Notes: a model not told the origin generated them from the sequence alone. A DNA stretch of 64,000 nucleotides from Sphingobium boeckii (GCF_014199215.1 NZ_JACIJC010000004.1:186001-250000); one strand, 5' to 3'. Positions 34,513-43,262 are shown, numbered from the stretch's first letter. Translations and numbers: made by a program.

Positions 34513-35370
34513 ATGCCCATGAGCGAAAGATTTATCCTGACCCTGAGCTGCCCGGATGAGCGCGGCATCGTCGCGGCCGTGGCCGGTTTTCTGGCGGGGC
34601 AGGATTGCAACATCCTGGAATCCGCGCAGTTCGACGATCTGGAAACCGGCCGCTTCTTCCTGCGGATGCTGTTCACCAGCGAAGCGGGCGTCAGCGGGGA
34701 GACCCTGCGCGCCGCCTTTGGCGCGATCGCGCGGCGCTATGCGATGGACTGGCATATCAACGACGCGACGCACCGCCCGCGCACCTTCCTGCTCGTCTCC
34801 AAATTCGGCCATTGCCTGCATGATCTGCTCTATCGGCACGAGATCGGCGCGCTGCCAATCCACATTGCCGGGATCGTCTCCAACCATGTGGATTTCCGCG
34901 GCGTGGCGGAAGCGCGCGGCATTCCCTTCCACCACATTCCCGTGCCCAGGGATGGCAAGGCGGAGGCTGAAGCACAGTTGTTCGATCTGTTCGAGCGCGA
35001 ACAGGGCGAACTCGTGATCCTCGCACGCTATATGCAGGTGCTGTCCGACGACCTATCCGCCAGGCTGGCGGGCCGCGCGATCAATATCCATCACAGCTTC
35101 CTGCCCAGCTTCAAGGGCGCGAAACCCTATCACCAGGCGCACGCCCGCGGCGTGAAGCTGATCGGCGCCACCGCCCATTATGTGACGCCCGATCTGGATG
35201 AAGGCCCGATCATCGAGCAGGAAGCGATCCGCGTCGATCATGGCATGAGCGCGGACGAAATGGTCGCCGCCGGCCGCGACGTGGAAACGGTGGTGCTGGC
35301 CCGCGCGGTGACCTGGCACGCGGAGCGGCGGGTATTGCTGAATGGCAGCCGGACAGTCGTGTTTCGGTAG
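34513..35370 (+). CDS. purU: Formyltetrahydrofolate deformylase
   Basis: Hydrolyses 10-formyl-THF to formate and THF, balancing one-carbon pools, 285 residues. Residues 6-85 are an ACT domain (LTLSCPDERGIVAAVAGFLA) that senses Met/Gly. Residues 90-285 are the formyltransferase fold with catalytic Asn191 and His193 in NIHHSFLPSF and Asp229 in TPDLDEGPII. The run KFGHCLHDLLYR is a PurU hallmark distinguishing it from PurN. Start could be ATG 34513 or 34519. It follows the GMC gene by 34 bases. Confidence 0.95.
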   Translation: MPMSERFILTLSCPDERGIVAAVAGFLAGQDCNILESAQFDDLETGRFFLRMLFTSEAGVSGETLRAAFGAIARRYAMDWHINDATHRPRTFLLVSKFGHCLHDLLYRHEIGALPIHIAGIVSNHVDFRGVAEARGIPFHHIPVPRDGKAEAEAQLFDLFEREQGELVILARYMQVLSDDLSARLAGRAINIHHSFLPSFKGAKPYHQAHARGVKLIGATAHYVTPDLDEGPIIEQEAIRVDHGMSADEMVAAGRDVETVVLARAVTWHAERRVLLNGSRTVVFR

Positions 35371-35442
35371 ATTTGGTTGGCCATCATTGCCCATGCGGGA
35401 AAGCGGACTATCTGAAATCGACCATTTTTGGTCATGGCACAC

Positions 35443-35766
35443 CTAAAGCATCAGCCAATTAACAAGGCCGGCACCCACTAGGAGAACAAGGGCGCATCCC
35501 CAGATTGGGATGGGAGTTCCGTCGTCGTAACCACCTGTCTCGACAAACCGGCGAACTTCCAGCCTTTGCCGCACGGCGTATTTCTCATCCCGAGCGCGAA
35601 TATCTGCGTCGTCGAGATAGTGATGCACGGCCTCCGGCGTAGCGTCGATAGGAAGCTGCTGCTGAAGCTCGCTGGCCAGCCGTTCTACTTCCGACCAGTC
35701 GGCAGGCTCCTGCTCTTCGACCGCCAGAATAACAGCCAAGCGGCGGCAAAGCTCGTCCATATCCAT
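35443..35766 (-). CDS. Small hypothetical protein with C-terminal membrane anchor
   Basis: About 107 residues from ATG 35766 (ATG 35760 is an alternative). The N-terminal 75 residues are acidic and helical (EEQEPADWSEVERLASELQQQL) and the last 20 form a hydrophobic tail (WGCALVLLVGAGLVNWLML), suggesting a tail-anchored protein. The family is not recognised. Composition is somewhat AT-richer than its neighbours, and a nested repeat element begins 57 bases upstream of the start. Confidence 0.55.
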   Translation of the reverse strand: MDMDELCRRLAVILAVEEQEPADWSEVERLASELQQQLPIDATPEAVHHYLDDADIRARDEKYAVRQRLEVRRFVETGGYDDGTPIPIWGCALVLLVGAGLVNWLML

Positions 35767-35823
35767 AGGCGAAAAACTACCGGCAGAACTATTCACACGC
35801 AACGTCTGCTCTCCACCAATTCC

Positions 35824-35979
35824 GTCATTTCCGCACACGCGGGAATTCCGCAGTCGTCTCCGCGTCGTCGCGTCTCCGCGCGAACCTCCTTATGTTCACG
35901 CGGAGACGCAGAGGCGCGAAGAGGAAGGGAAGAGATGAACAGCAGGACGAAGCTGGATTCCCGCGTGCGCTGGAATGAC
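35824..35979. repeat. GTCA-hairpin paired repeat, copy C (with internal cassette)
   Basis: A 156-base element with the same nested plan as copy B. The outer arms begin with GTCATTTCCGC at 35824 and end with TGGAATGAC at 35979. The inner inverted pair GCGTCTCCGCGCGAAC is at 35870-35885 and its partner at 35894-35909, identical to copy B except for the loop. The outer arms are more degenerate than in copy B. Confidence 0.8.
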
Positions 35980-36126
35980 AAATGGCGTGTAGCGCGCGGT
36001 TGGCCTGAGCCGCCTCACCCGCTGACCGCCCATTCCTGTCTGGCGGACATCGGCCAAAGGTCACACTAGGGTCACACTTGAAACCAATTTTCTGTCGCAT
36101 TTTGCAGGATGATTTTACCCTGCTTC

Positions 36127-36197
36127 GTCATTGCGAGCGCAGCGAAGCAATCCAGCGATGGCCCGACAATGGATTGCTTCGCTGCGCTCGCAACGAC
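36127..36197. repeat. GTCATTGCGAGCG-type inverted repeat pair
   Basis: The arms 36127-36155 and 36170-36197 are nearly exact inverted copies. Each reads GTCA (GTCG in the right arm), then TTGCGAGCGCAGCGAAGCAA, then TCCA, and the spacer is 14 bases. The layout follows the same GTCA-hairpin-TCC rule as the CCCGC family. Confidence 0.85.
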
Positions 36198-36364
36198 GGA
36201 TGATGGTTCGGGCTCGTACTCTCAGGCTCCAAAGCCGAAAGATCGGGCGCTTCCTTGTTCGACGATTTCAAAAAGCCGCGCCGATTGAAGCAGATCAGGC
36301 CGCTGTAGGACAGCGATAAAAGACGGCGGCGCGGGACTGGCGACGGCTTAATTTACATTTAACC

Positions 36365-36452
36365 GTCATGCTGAACTTGTTTCAGCATCCATTTTTCCAC
36401 GCGGACAATGGTCGTGACTTTGAAATGGACCCTGAAACACGTTCAGGGTGAC
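36365..36452. repeat. GTCATGCTGAA-type inverted repeat pair
   Basis: Left arm 36365-36392 is GTCA, stem TGCTGAA/TTTCAGCA around CTTG, then TCCAT. The right arm, inverted, is GTCA, stem CCCTGAA/TTTCAGGG, then TCCAT, ending near 36452. The arms keep the frame GTCA...TCCAT but differ in the stem, where the outer pair T-A changes with C-G. Confidence 0.8.
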
Positions 36453-36561
36453 GATCACGTTCTACCAACGTGAACCTGACCGAGTCTATCGAACGCCTTC
36501 TTTACTGTGTCCGAGCGGAAGGAAAGGCGTCGACACACTCGATCCGAACGGTTGGTAGCTT

Positions 36562-37719
36562 TCAGCCGAACATCGTCCGTGCGGCGGTCATGCGGGCGAT
36601 CCCGGCATCCAGCGTCTCATCCTTTTTGGCGAAACAGAGGCGTATGACCGATCCAACCGGGTTATCTGCATAGAATGCCGAGACCGGTATCGCCGCCACG
36701 CCGCCTTCGCGCACCAGCATCTGGCAGAAGGTTTCGTCATCCATATGTATGCCCGAGGCGGGGAGATCGACCGAAAGGAAATAGGTGGCGGCGCTGGGCA
36801 GGACATGCCAGCCGCCTGTCTGCAATCCCGCGGTCAGCCGATTGCGCGCGCGGGCAAAATCGGCGCGCATCGCGGTGAAATAGGCGTCGTCCTTGCCCAG
36901 ACCGTAAGCGATGGCAGTTTGCAGATTGGGCGGCGTCGTGAAGGTGAGGAACTGGTGCGCCCTGGCGATTGCGCGGGTTAGCGCGGGCGCGGCGCACATC
37001 CAGCCGACCTTCCAGCCGGTGAGCGAGAAAATCTTGCCGCCCGATCCGATCTTCACTGTGCGATCGCGCATTCCCGGCAGCGCCATGATCGGCTGGTGCG
37101 CAGCCCCATCGAAGATCACATGCTCCCACACTTCGTCCGCAATCGCCACGGCATCGTGCCGCACGATCCATTCGGACAGCAGCGCCAGATCCTCTGCCGG
37201 CCAGATCGTGCCAATGGGATTGACCGGATTATTGAGGATGACCAGCCGGGTCTTGTCCGTAAACGCGTCCGCCAGCGCCTCGGCGGTCAGCCGCCAGTGC
37301 GGCGGTTCGAGCCGGATGAAGCGCGGCACGCCCCCGGCGCGCAGCACCAGCGGCAGATAGGCATCATACATGGGCTGGATCAGCACGACCTCGTCGCCCG
37401 GAGAGACCAGAGCCAGGATCGCCGCGGCCAGCGCCTCGGTCGCCCCCGAGGTGACCGTCACCTCGCGCTCCCAATCCAGATCCATGCCCTGATGCCGGCG
37501 ATAATGATCGGCCACCGCCTGTCGCAAGACCGGCAGGCCGGCCATGGGCGGATATTGGTTTGAGCCTTCGGTCAGCGCGCGGGCGGCCGCCGCCACCACA
37601 TCGGACGGGCCGTTCGAATCGGGAAAGCCCTGCCCCAGATTGATCGCGCCGGTTTCGCGTGCGAGGCCGGACATGATTTCGAAAATGGTGGTAGGCATGG
37701 TGGCGTAGAGCGGGTTCAT
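36562..37719 (-). CDS. Class I/II aminotransferase
   Basis: PLP-dependent aminotransferase of 385 residues. Asp195 (ADEVWEHVIF) and the PLP lysine Lys229 (GSGGKIFSLTGWKVGW) are visible, with NNPVNPIGTIW as the substrate-contact loop. The N-terminal TIFEIMSGLARETGAINLGQG resembles YbdL/kynurenine-oxoglutarate aminotransferases that use methionine or aromatic amino acids. AGGA stands 5 bases before ATG 37719, so this start is favoured over 37725. The exact substrate is not determined. Confidence 0.92.
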   Translation of the reverse strand: MNPLYATMPTTIFEIMSGLARETGAINLGQGFPDSNGPSDVVAAAARALTEGSNQYPPMAGLPVLRQAVADHYRRHQGMDLDWEREVTVTSGATEALAAAILALVSPGDEVVLIQPMYDAYLPLVLRAGGVPRFIRLEPPHWRLTAEALADAFTDKTRLVILNNPVNPIGTIWPAEDLALLSEWIVRHDAVAIADEVWEHVIFDGAAHQPIMALPGMRDRTVKIGSGGKIFSLTGWKVGWMCAAPALTRAIARAHQFLTFTTPPNLQTAIAYGLGKDDAYFTAMRADFARARNRLTAGLQTGGWHVLPSAATYFLSVDLPASGIHMDDETFCQMLVREGGVAAIPVSAFYADNPVGSVIRLCFAKKDETLDAGIARMTAARTMFG

Positions 37720-37822
37720 GCCCATCCTGATACGCCTTTCCGGCCGGCGCGGGAATCGCTTAGCGCGGGATGACTTTGCCCTGAGCCGTCATTGCGACGG
37801 TTCAAGCGCATATCATCAAAAG

Positions 37823-38689
37823 CTAGCGGGCGAACAATGCCGCGCCAAACTCGCGGATGCTCTCGCCAATGTCCGCACGCTCCAGCGCGATGGCCATATT
37901 GGCTTTCACATAGCCTGCCTTGTCGCCGCAATCATAGCGGCGGCCGTCGAAGGTGACACCGTGGAAGGGCTGGTCGCCGATCATCACGGCCATGGCGTCG
38001 GTCAACTGGATCTCCCCGCCCGCGCCCTTCTCCTGCGTTTCCAGCACGCGCATCACTTCAGGCTGAAGAATGTAGCGGCCGATCACGCTGAGATTGGACG
38101 GTGACGTGCCGGGCTTGGGCTTTTCGACCAGACCCTTCACCTCGGTAAGCGCGCCATCGCGCGTGCCCGGCGTGATGATGCCATATTGATGCGTCTGATC
38201 ATCGGGCACTTCCTGCGCGCAGATCAGATTGCCACCGGTGCGCTCATAGGCCGCAATCATCTGCTTGAGGCAGCCGGGCTGGCCGACCATGAAATCATCC
38301 GCGAGCAGCACGGCGAACGGTTCGTCGCCCACGATATCGCGCGCGCACCAGACGGCATGGCCCAGACCCATTGGTTCCTGCTGACGGACATAGGCCACAT
38401 TGCCCGGCTTCAGGCGGGTGGCGTCAAGAATTTCGAGCGATTTGCCGCGCGAAGACATGGTGTGTTCGAGCTCATAGGCGATGTCGAAATGATCTTCGAT
38501 CGCAGACTTGCCCCGCCCGGTGACGAAGATCATCTGTTCGATCCCGGCCTCGATCGCCTCGTCCACCGCATATTGGATCAGCGGACGATCGACGATGGGC
38601 AGCATCTCCTTGGGGATCGCCTTGGTGGCCGGCAGAAATCGCGTTCCAAGACCACCCACCGGAAAAACCGCTTTACGCACACGCTTCAT
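37823..38689 (-). CDS. galU: UTP-glucose-1-phosphate uridylyltransferase
   Basis: Makes UDP-glucose for envelope polysaccharides and galactose interconversion, 288 residues. The nucleotide-binding start is VFPVGGLGTRFLPATKAIPKEM, followed by PLIQYAVDEAIEAG and LADDFMVGQPGCLKQM. GGGGG is directly upstream of ATG 38689. Length and motifs match bacterial GalU closely. It is separate from the aminotransferase by about 100 bases. Confidence 0.96.
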   Translation of the reverse strand: MKRVRKAVFPVGGLGTRFLPATKAIPKEMLPIVDRPLIQYAVDEAIEAGIEQMIFVTGRGKSAIEDHFDIAYELEHTMSSRGKSLEILDATRLKPGNVAYVRQQEPMGLGHAVWCARDIVGDEPFAVLLADDFMVGQPGCLKQMIAAYERTGGNLICAQEVPDDQTHQYGIITPGTRDGALTEVKGLVEKPKPGTSPSNLSVIGRYILQPEVMRVLETQEKGAGGEIQLTDAMAVMIGDQPFHGVTFDGRRYDCGDKAGYVKANMAIALERADIGESIREFGAALFAR

Positions 38690-38831
38690 GATACCCCCAA
38701 AGGCACAGGATCAAGACCGACGCATTTTGTTGCGCCGCACAAATATTGTCAAATCGCTATAGCAGCGATTTATCGCCAGAAATTTAACGCTGTCGCCGCT
38801 TCTTCAATAAGCCGCGATGGCCGAACCGCAA

Positions 38832-39755
38832 TCACGGCCCGGCGCGGACTGCCGCGATTTCAGCCTCGATCAGCGCAACGCGCTTCTTCCACCGCAAATG
38901 GGTGGAGTCCGAGAGGATGCCATGGCCATGCGCCTTGCCGAACCGCGCCCAGAATAGCGGCGCGGCCTCCAGCCGATAGCCCGCAGAAGCAAGCAGACGG
39001 ATGGAAAAACGGTCCGCTTCCACCTCCGTCTCGCGGATGCGGCGCGCGTCCTTGCCCAGAATGGCCTTGCGCGAGACCCCCTGGGCATTCAGCGTTTCCG
39101 GGTGTTTCAGGATATTGTGCGCCAGTTCGTGCGCGACGATCACCGCAATCTCATCATCACCATCGGCAAAGGCGAGCAATCCGGCGTCCACCTCCACATA
39201 GCGCCCGTTCGCACCCGCGCTAAAGCCGGGCGAGGATTTGACCTGGAAGCGCGAGGCGCAGGCGGGAACGCCCTGAAGCGTGACCGAGAGATTTTGGCCG
39301 GCACGCTCCAGATCCAGATGCACCGGCCCGGCGACGAGCGCGGTTTCCAACCGATCCAGCACCGCGGCCATGCGATCAAACCCCGGCCCCGCCGCCAATG
39401 GCAAGGCCGCGCCGTTCAACGCCTTCACCGAATCATTGGCGCGAATGCCCGCACGATCGGCGGGCGATCCGGCGATCACGCCCGTCACGCCCGGCGCAGC
39501 GCCCAGCGCGAACAGCACTGCAGCAGAAGCCCGGAAATCAGCGCCATATTGTTCGATTCCCTGGAGCAGCAGACCGCTGGCGGGCTGACGGCGATCGCAC
39601 ATGCCGACATTGGCGGTGGCGAGGCGATAACCGACGCGGGACAGCGCCATATCCATCGCCTGAAGCGCGGTGAGCGTGGCGCGCGCATCCGTTTTGGCGG
39701 CTGCCGCGGGATGGGCCGAGAGCAAGAGCAACAGACCGAGGGAGGAGCATTTCAT
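38832..39755 (-). CDS. Secreted M48 metallopeptidase with PDZ domain
   Basis: 307 residues with a signal peptide (MKCSSLGLLLLLSAHPAAAA). Residues 80-165 look like a PDZ domain (GVIAGSPADRAGIRANDSVKALNG). The zinc site is H209ELAH213 with the third ligand Glu244 in ETEVEADRF. The arrangement of PDZ before peptidase differs from BepA (which has TPR repeats) and fits small periplasmic M48 proteins of sphingomonads. The target is unknown; a role in envelope quality control is plausible. It is divergent from a short plus-strand gene. Confidence 0.88.
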   Translation of the reverse strand: MKCSSLGLLLLLSAHPAAAAKTDARATLTALQAMDMALSRVGYRLATANVGMCDRRQPASGLLLQGIEQYGADFRASAAVLFALGAAPGVTGVIAGSPADRAGIRANDSVKALNGAALPLAAGPGFDRMAAVLDRLETALVAGPVHLDLERAGQNLSVTLQGVPACASRFQVKSSPGFSAGANGRYVEVDAGLLAFADGDDEIAVIVAHELAHNILKHPETLNAQGVSRKAILGKDARRIRETEVEADRFSIRLLASAGYRLEAAPLFWARFGKAHGHGILSDSTHLRWKKRVALIEAEIAAVRAGP

Positions 39756-39861
39756 GACCCTGCTCTAATCCAGTGCGACCGCTGTCGTCATGCTGAATAA
39801 GAGCGGGCGCGATGGATCGGGGGATGCTATCGCCGCGTCCGATCTTCAGGAGGAGCCAATC

Positions 39862-40041
39862 ATGGCCGAACGCTTCGAACGCCACCGCCAGCCCTGGACT
39901 TCGGACGAAATCCAGAAGCTCCACCGCCTCGCCGCCAAGGGGATGCCGCTCAAATCCATGGCCAAGGCGCTGACCCGGAGCGAGGAATCGATCCAGGCGC
40001 GCGCGAAGGAGGATGGGCTGAAGATTTCCAAGCTGCGGTGA
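39862..40041 (+). CDS. Short SANT/HTH-like protein, 59 residues
   Basis: A strong AGGAGG site lies 6 bases before ATG 39862. The protein MAERFERHRQPWTSDEIQKL... is basic with a tryptophan-containing helix, and KALTRSEESIQARAKEDGL resembles the third helix of a Myb/SANT or HTH fold. It is a small protein type that I recall as common in alphaproteobacteria, with no assigned role. Its start is 106 bases from that of the M48 gene on the opposite strand. Confidence 0.7.
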   Translation: MAERFERHRQPWTSDEIQKLHRLAAKGMPLKSMAKALTRSEESIQARAKEDGLKISKLR

Positions 40042-40065
40042 ACGGGGGGAGTATCCCTTAACACC

Positions 40066-40186
40066 GTTTGTCCCGAGCCCTTCGGCTGCCTGCAAGGCAG
40101 GCGCTCAGGATAAACTTCGGCATGGGCCGAAGTCGAGGGACGTCCGCCCCACGCACCCACGTCCCTCGACTTCGCTAGGGACAAAC
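40066..40186. repeat. Interspersed palindromic repeat, GTTTGTCCC type, copy 2
   Basis: The outer inverted ends are GTTTGTCCCGAG at 40066 and GGGACAAAC at 40178-40186. The inside holds GCCTGCAAGGCAGGC and CTTCGGCATGGGCCGAAG hairpins and two GTCGAGGGACG/CGTCCCTCGAC segments. It lies between two convergent genes and may also terminate transcription. Confidence 0.8.
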
Positions 40187-40201
40187 GGTCTGGGAGGCGG
40201 T

Positions 40202-41683
40202 TTAAGCCGACCCCAGCACCGATTTCATCGCGACATCCCAACCCGCCAGCCGCGCGCCGCGCGCATCTGTGGCCATCTGGGGCGCAAAGCGATCGACCGC
40301 CCCGCGCATGGCGGCGGCATCCTCCAGCGAAGCGAACAGCCCGGCCCCCACCCCGGCCAGCATCGCCGCCCCCATCGCGGTGGTCTCCGCCATGGCGGGG
40401 CGCTCAACCGTGAGATCGAGCATATCCGCCAGATCCTGCGCCATCCAGTCATTGGCGACCATGCCACCATCGATACGCAGCGCCTGCCAGTCCGCGCCAT
40501 CGGCGGCGAAGGCGGCTTTCAGATCATGCGTCTGATGCGCCATCGCCTCCAACGCGGCGCGCATGATATGCGCGCGTCCGGTGGAGAAGCTGAGGCCGGA
40601 AATGGCGGCGCGCGCGCGCGGCTCCCAATGCGGCGCGCCCAGGCCGGACAGCGCGGGGACGAGATAGACGCCGCCATTATCCGGAACGGACCGGGCCAGC
40701 GCTTCGCTGTCGGCGGCGTGGGCGACCAGCTTCAGTTCATCCCGGAGCCACTGGATCAGGCTCCCGGCCACGAACACCGATCCCTCCAGCGCATAATGGC
40801 GCTCGCCATTCAATTGCCAGCAGATCGTGGAAAGCAGCCGGTGCCGCGATTGGGGGAGTTTCCGTCCGGTGGTGGTCAGCACGAATGCGCCGGTGCCGAA
40901 GGTCGCCTTGGTCTGGCCGGGGCTGAGGCAGGCCTGGCCGATCGTTGCCGCCTGCTGATCGCCCGCCATGCCCGTGATCGGGATGGCCGCACCAAACAGC
41001 GCGGGATCCGTGGTGCCGATCGCGCCCGCGCAATCGACGATTTCGGGCAAGATGGCGCGCGGGACGCCGAACAGATCGAGCAGGCCATCGTCCCAGCCGC
41101 TGGACCCGATCGCCATCAGCGCGGTGCGCGAGGCATTGGTGGCATCCGACACATGCGCGCCGCCCGTCAGCCGGAACACGAGATAGCTCTCCACCGTGCC
41201 CACCGCGAGATGCGCGCCCGCTTCTTTCAATTGCGACCAGTGTTCGAGCGCCCAGCCGATCTTGCTGCCCGAAAAATAGGGATCGAGCAGCAGCCCGGTC
41301 TTGGCCTGAAGCCCCGGCTCCTGCCCTTCTGCCTTCAGCGTGGCGCAGCGATCGGCGGTGCGCCGATCCTGCCAGACGATTGCAGGTGCCAGCGGTTCGC
41401 CGGTGCGGCGATCCCAGAAGACGATGGTTTCGCGCTGGTTGGTGATGCCGATCCCGGCCACCTTGTCTGCGCCGCCGGCCTTTTCGACCATGGCGCGCGC
41501 GCATTCCAGCGTGAGCGTCCAGATTTCGGCGGCGTCATGCTCGACCAGGCCGGGCGCGGGATAATGCTGGGTCAACGGCCGCTGCGCGCTGCCAAGGACG
41601 GTGCCGTCGGCGGCGAACAGCATGGCGCGGGTGGACGTGGTGCCTTCGTCTATGACGAGGATCTTATCGGCAAGTCTCTCCAT
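40202..41683 (-). CDS. glpK: Glycerol kinase
   Basis: FGGY-family kinase that phosphorylates glycerol with ATP, 493 residues. Motifs are KILVIDEGTTSTRAMLF at the N-terminus, TNQRETIVFWDRRTGEP, GMAGDQQAATIGQ and the FGGY run ALEAMAHQTHDLKAAF. ATG 41683 gives the usual family start; ATG 41698 is an alternative. There is no glpF, glpD or glpR nearby, so it appears to stand alone. A hairpin separates it from the YbjN gene. Confidence 0.95.
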   Translation of the reverse strand: MERLADKILVIDEGTTSTRAMLFAADGTVLGSAQRPLTQHYPAPGLVEHDAAEIWTLTLECARAMVEKAGGADKVAGIGITNQRETIVFWDRRTGEPLAPAIVWQDRRTADRCATLKAEGQEPGLQAKTGLLLDPYFSGSKIGWALEHWSQLKEAGAHLAVGTVESYLVFRLTGGAHVSDATNASRTALMAIGSSGWDDGLLDLFGVPRAILPEIVDCAGAIGTTDPALFGAAIPITGMAGDQQAATIGQACLSPGQTKATFGTGAFVLTTTGRKLPQSRHRLLSTICWQLNGERHYALEGSVFVAGSLIQWLRDELKLVAHAADSEALARSVPDNGGVYLVPALSGLGAPHWEPRARAAISGLSFSTGRAHIMRAALEAMAHQTHDLKAAFAADGADWQALRIDGGMVANDWMAQDLADMLDLTVERPAMAETTAMGAAMLAGVGAGLFASLEDAAAMRGAVDRFAPQMATDARGARLAGWDVAMKSVLGSA

Positions 41684-41728
41684 GCCGCCATCAACCACAA
41701 GTGATCACGATGCGGAAGAGGTATGAGC

Positions 41729-41754
41729 CCCTCTCCCCCTGAAGGGGGAGAGGG
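41729..41754. terminator. Hairpin terminator between ybjN-like gene and glpK
   Basis: An 11-bp perfect stem (CCCTCTCCCCC) with a TGAA loop, right after the YbjN stop. It has the same sequence style as the hairpin at 17667-17690. Confidence 0.65.
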
Positions 41755-41756
41755 AG

Positions 41757-42266
41757 CTAAGCCTCTCCGCGCGTCTCGATCAAGGCAGCCGCTATGGCCT
41801 CCTGCGGGCTTTTGCCGCCCCAGAGGACGAACTGGAACACCGGATAGAAGCGCTCGCATTCGTCGATCGCGGTTTCCACCAGAAGCTCCGCCTGCTCCAG
41901 CGACAGAGAATAATCATCCTGCCCTTCGAGCAGGACCGCGTGGCGGAACAGGATGATGCCGCTGGATGACCACAATTCGAAATGGCCGAGCCAGAGCTGT
42001 TCGTTGATCAGGCCCAGCGTTTCATAGAGCGGCCCGCGCTTTTCGGGGATGGCCTTGATATCGGGCAGCGCGAGAAACTGCAGCACGCGATCATCCTCGC
42101 GCCAGACGGCGCGCAGCTCGTATTTCGTCCAGCTCCCGTCCATGCTGGCGATGATCTCGTCCTCGCCGACCTTTTCATAGGTCCAGCCATGCGCGCTGAA
42201 ATAGGCTTCCAGCATGTCGATCGGCGCACCATTATCCCGCGCCGATTCAAATTCATCCAACGTCAT
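41757..42266 (-). CDS. YbjN domain-containing protein
   Basis: 169 residues of the YbjN fold, a type III secretion chaperone-like domain. Family features are the N-terminal LEAYFSAHGWTYEKV, LRAVWREDDRVLQFLALPD and GLINEQLWLGHFELWS. Overexpression of E. coli YbjN alters motility and stress responses, but the biochemical role is unknown. ATG 42266. It is the last gene of a minus-strand run that includes ubiK, tspO and the RND pump, with 115 bases between it and ubiK. Confidence 0.9.
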   Translation of the reverse strand: MTLDEFESARDNGAPIDMLEAYFSAHGWTYEKVGEDEIIASMDGSWTKYELRAVWREDDRVLQFLALPDIKAIPEKRGPLYETLGLINEQLWLGHFELWSSSGIILFRHAVLLEGQDDYSLSLEQAELLVETAIDECERFYPVFQFVLWGGKSPQEAIAAALIETRGEA

Positions 42267-42381
42267 TCAATTGCCCCGAAGGCCCCAGATGACAGAAATG
42301 GTGCAGCCGACCGCCCCGGATGACAAGGCGAATCGGCTGCAACGAGCGAAAAAACTGTGGATGAATCGATGAGAGACGCCT

Positions 42382-42675
42382 TCAGATTTTCGGCTTGGGC
42401 GTCTTTTTCGGAGCGGTCTTGATCGCGACGGGAACCGCCTTGCCCTCAAGCGCATCGAGCCTCAGACGCAGCGCATCAGCCTCATCGCGCGCCGCGGCAG
42501 CCATGGCCTTGACCGCTTCGAACTCATCGCGGCTGACGAAATCGAGCCCGCCCATCCATTCGCGCGCCTTTTCCCGCGCAGAGGCCTCAGCCTCACGCCC
42601 GACGCCCGCCAGCGTCCCGGCAGCGCCGTTGATAAATTTCGCGAAATCTTCAAAAATCCGGTTTTCAGACTGCAT
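42382..42675 (-). CDS. ubiK: UbiK-family accessory factor (BMFP domain)
   Basis: 97 residues from ATG 42675 with GGGAG 7 bases upstream. UbiK helps assemble the soluble ubiquinone-synthesis complex. The family run MQSENRIFEDFAKFINGAAG, the helix REKAREWMGGLDFVSRDEFEAV and a C-terminal coiled coil (ARDEADALRLRLDALE) followed by a Lys/Pro tail are clear. It lies 32 bases downstream of tspO on the same strand. The longer upstream open frame is not part of the protein. Confidence 0.9.
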   Translation of the reverse strand: MQSENRIFEDFAKFINGAAGTLAGVGREAEASAREKAREWMGGLDFVSRDEFEAVKAMAAAARDEADALRLRLDALEGKAVPVAIKTAPKKTPKPKI

Positions 42676-42707
42676 TGTCCGGCTCCCAATAACGGCGTGT
42701 ACCCTTG

Positions 42708-43262
42708 CTAAAGGTCTATCTGGGTCTTGGGGACGTTCGGCACAAGAGCCTCGGCCTGCGGATTGAGCAGATCGATCTGGTAATTCAGGATCGAAGCAAA
42801 GCTGATCCACACCAGATAGGGCACCATCAGCCAGGCCGCCGCCTTACGCACGCGGCCGAAGGCGAAGGTGGTCGCGATCGCCAGGATCAGCATGGCGATG
42901 ATGATCCAGAAGGCGGTGCTGACCTGATGCGCCGCGAAAAACACCGGCGACCAGCTTAGATTCACGATGAACTGGATGATGAAAAGGGCGATGGCCAGGC
43001 CGCGACCGCGCGCGCGGCGGGCATTGAGGATCATGGCGAGGGCGAGCCCCATCAGCAGATAAAGCGTGGTCCACACCACACCGAACACCCAGCCGGGCGG
43101 CATGATCTCAGGCTTGATCAGTGCATCGAACCAGGCATTGCCATAGCCCGAATTGGACAGGCGACCGGAGGCGACACCAAGGAGCAGAACAGCGGGAACG
43201 GCAAGCATGGCCCAACGCGCATAGGACCAACGCAACTGACCGGGAGACGCAAGTTCGCTCAA
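42708..43262 (-). CDS. tspO: TspO/MBR-family membrane protein
   Basis: A five-helix outer- or inner-membrane protein that binds porphyrins and related ligands, about 184 residues. Family runs are KPEIMPPGWVFGVVWTTLYLLMG, LNLSW-like VNLSWSPVFFAAH, and VPYLVWISFASILNYQI. The start is uncertain: TTG 43262 has AAGGAA at good spacing, but GTG 43268 and a TTG at 43280 that overlaps the RND pump stop are possible. In all cases the gene is coupled to the efflux pump gene. Porphyrin or haem transport and stress response are plausible roles. Confidence 0.9.
   Translation of the reverse strand: MSELASPGQLRWSYARWAMLAVPAVLLLGVASGRLSNSGYGNAWFDALIKPEIMPPGWVFGVVWTTLYLLMGLALAMILNARRARGRGLAIALFIIQFIVNLSWSPVFFAAHQVSTAFWIIIAMLILAIATTFAFGRVRKAAAWLMVPYLVWISFASILNYQIDLLNPQAEALVPNVPKTQIDL

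Larger units (their letters stand above)
35980..36561. other. Gene-free stretch carrying two further repeat families
   Basis: Nearly 600 bases without a credible gene between the small hypothetical gene and the aminotransferase. It contains the repeat pairs at 36127-36197 and 36365-36452. The rest shows two GGTCACACT words at 36058 and 36068 and nothing I can assign. Confidence 0.5.

Noticed and set aside
35824-36452. Possible CRISPR array from clustered repeats
   Set aside because: The repeats are of three unrelated sequences in inverted pairs, without equal spacers, and there are no cas genes.
41729-41754. The hairpin as a member of the GTCA repeat families
   Set aside because: It has no GTCA or TCC boundary and no partner; the same CCCTCTCCCC/TGAA style occurs at 17667, so a terminator fits better.
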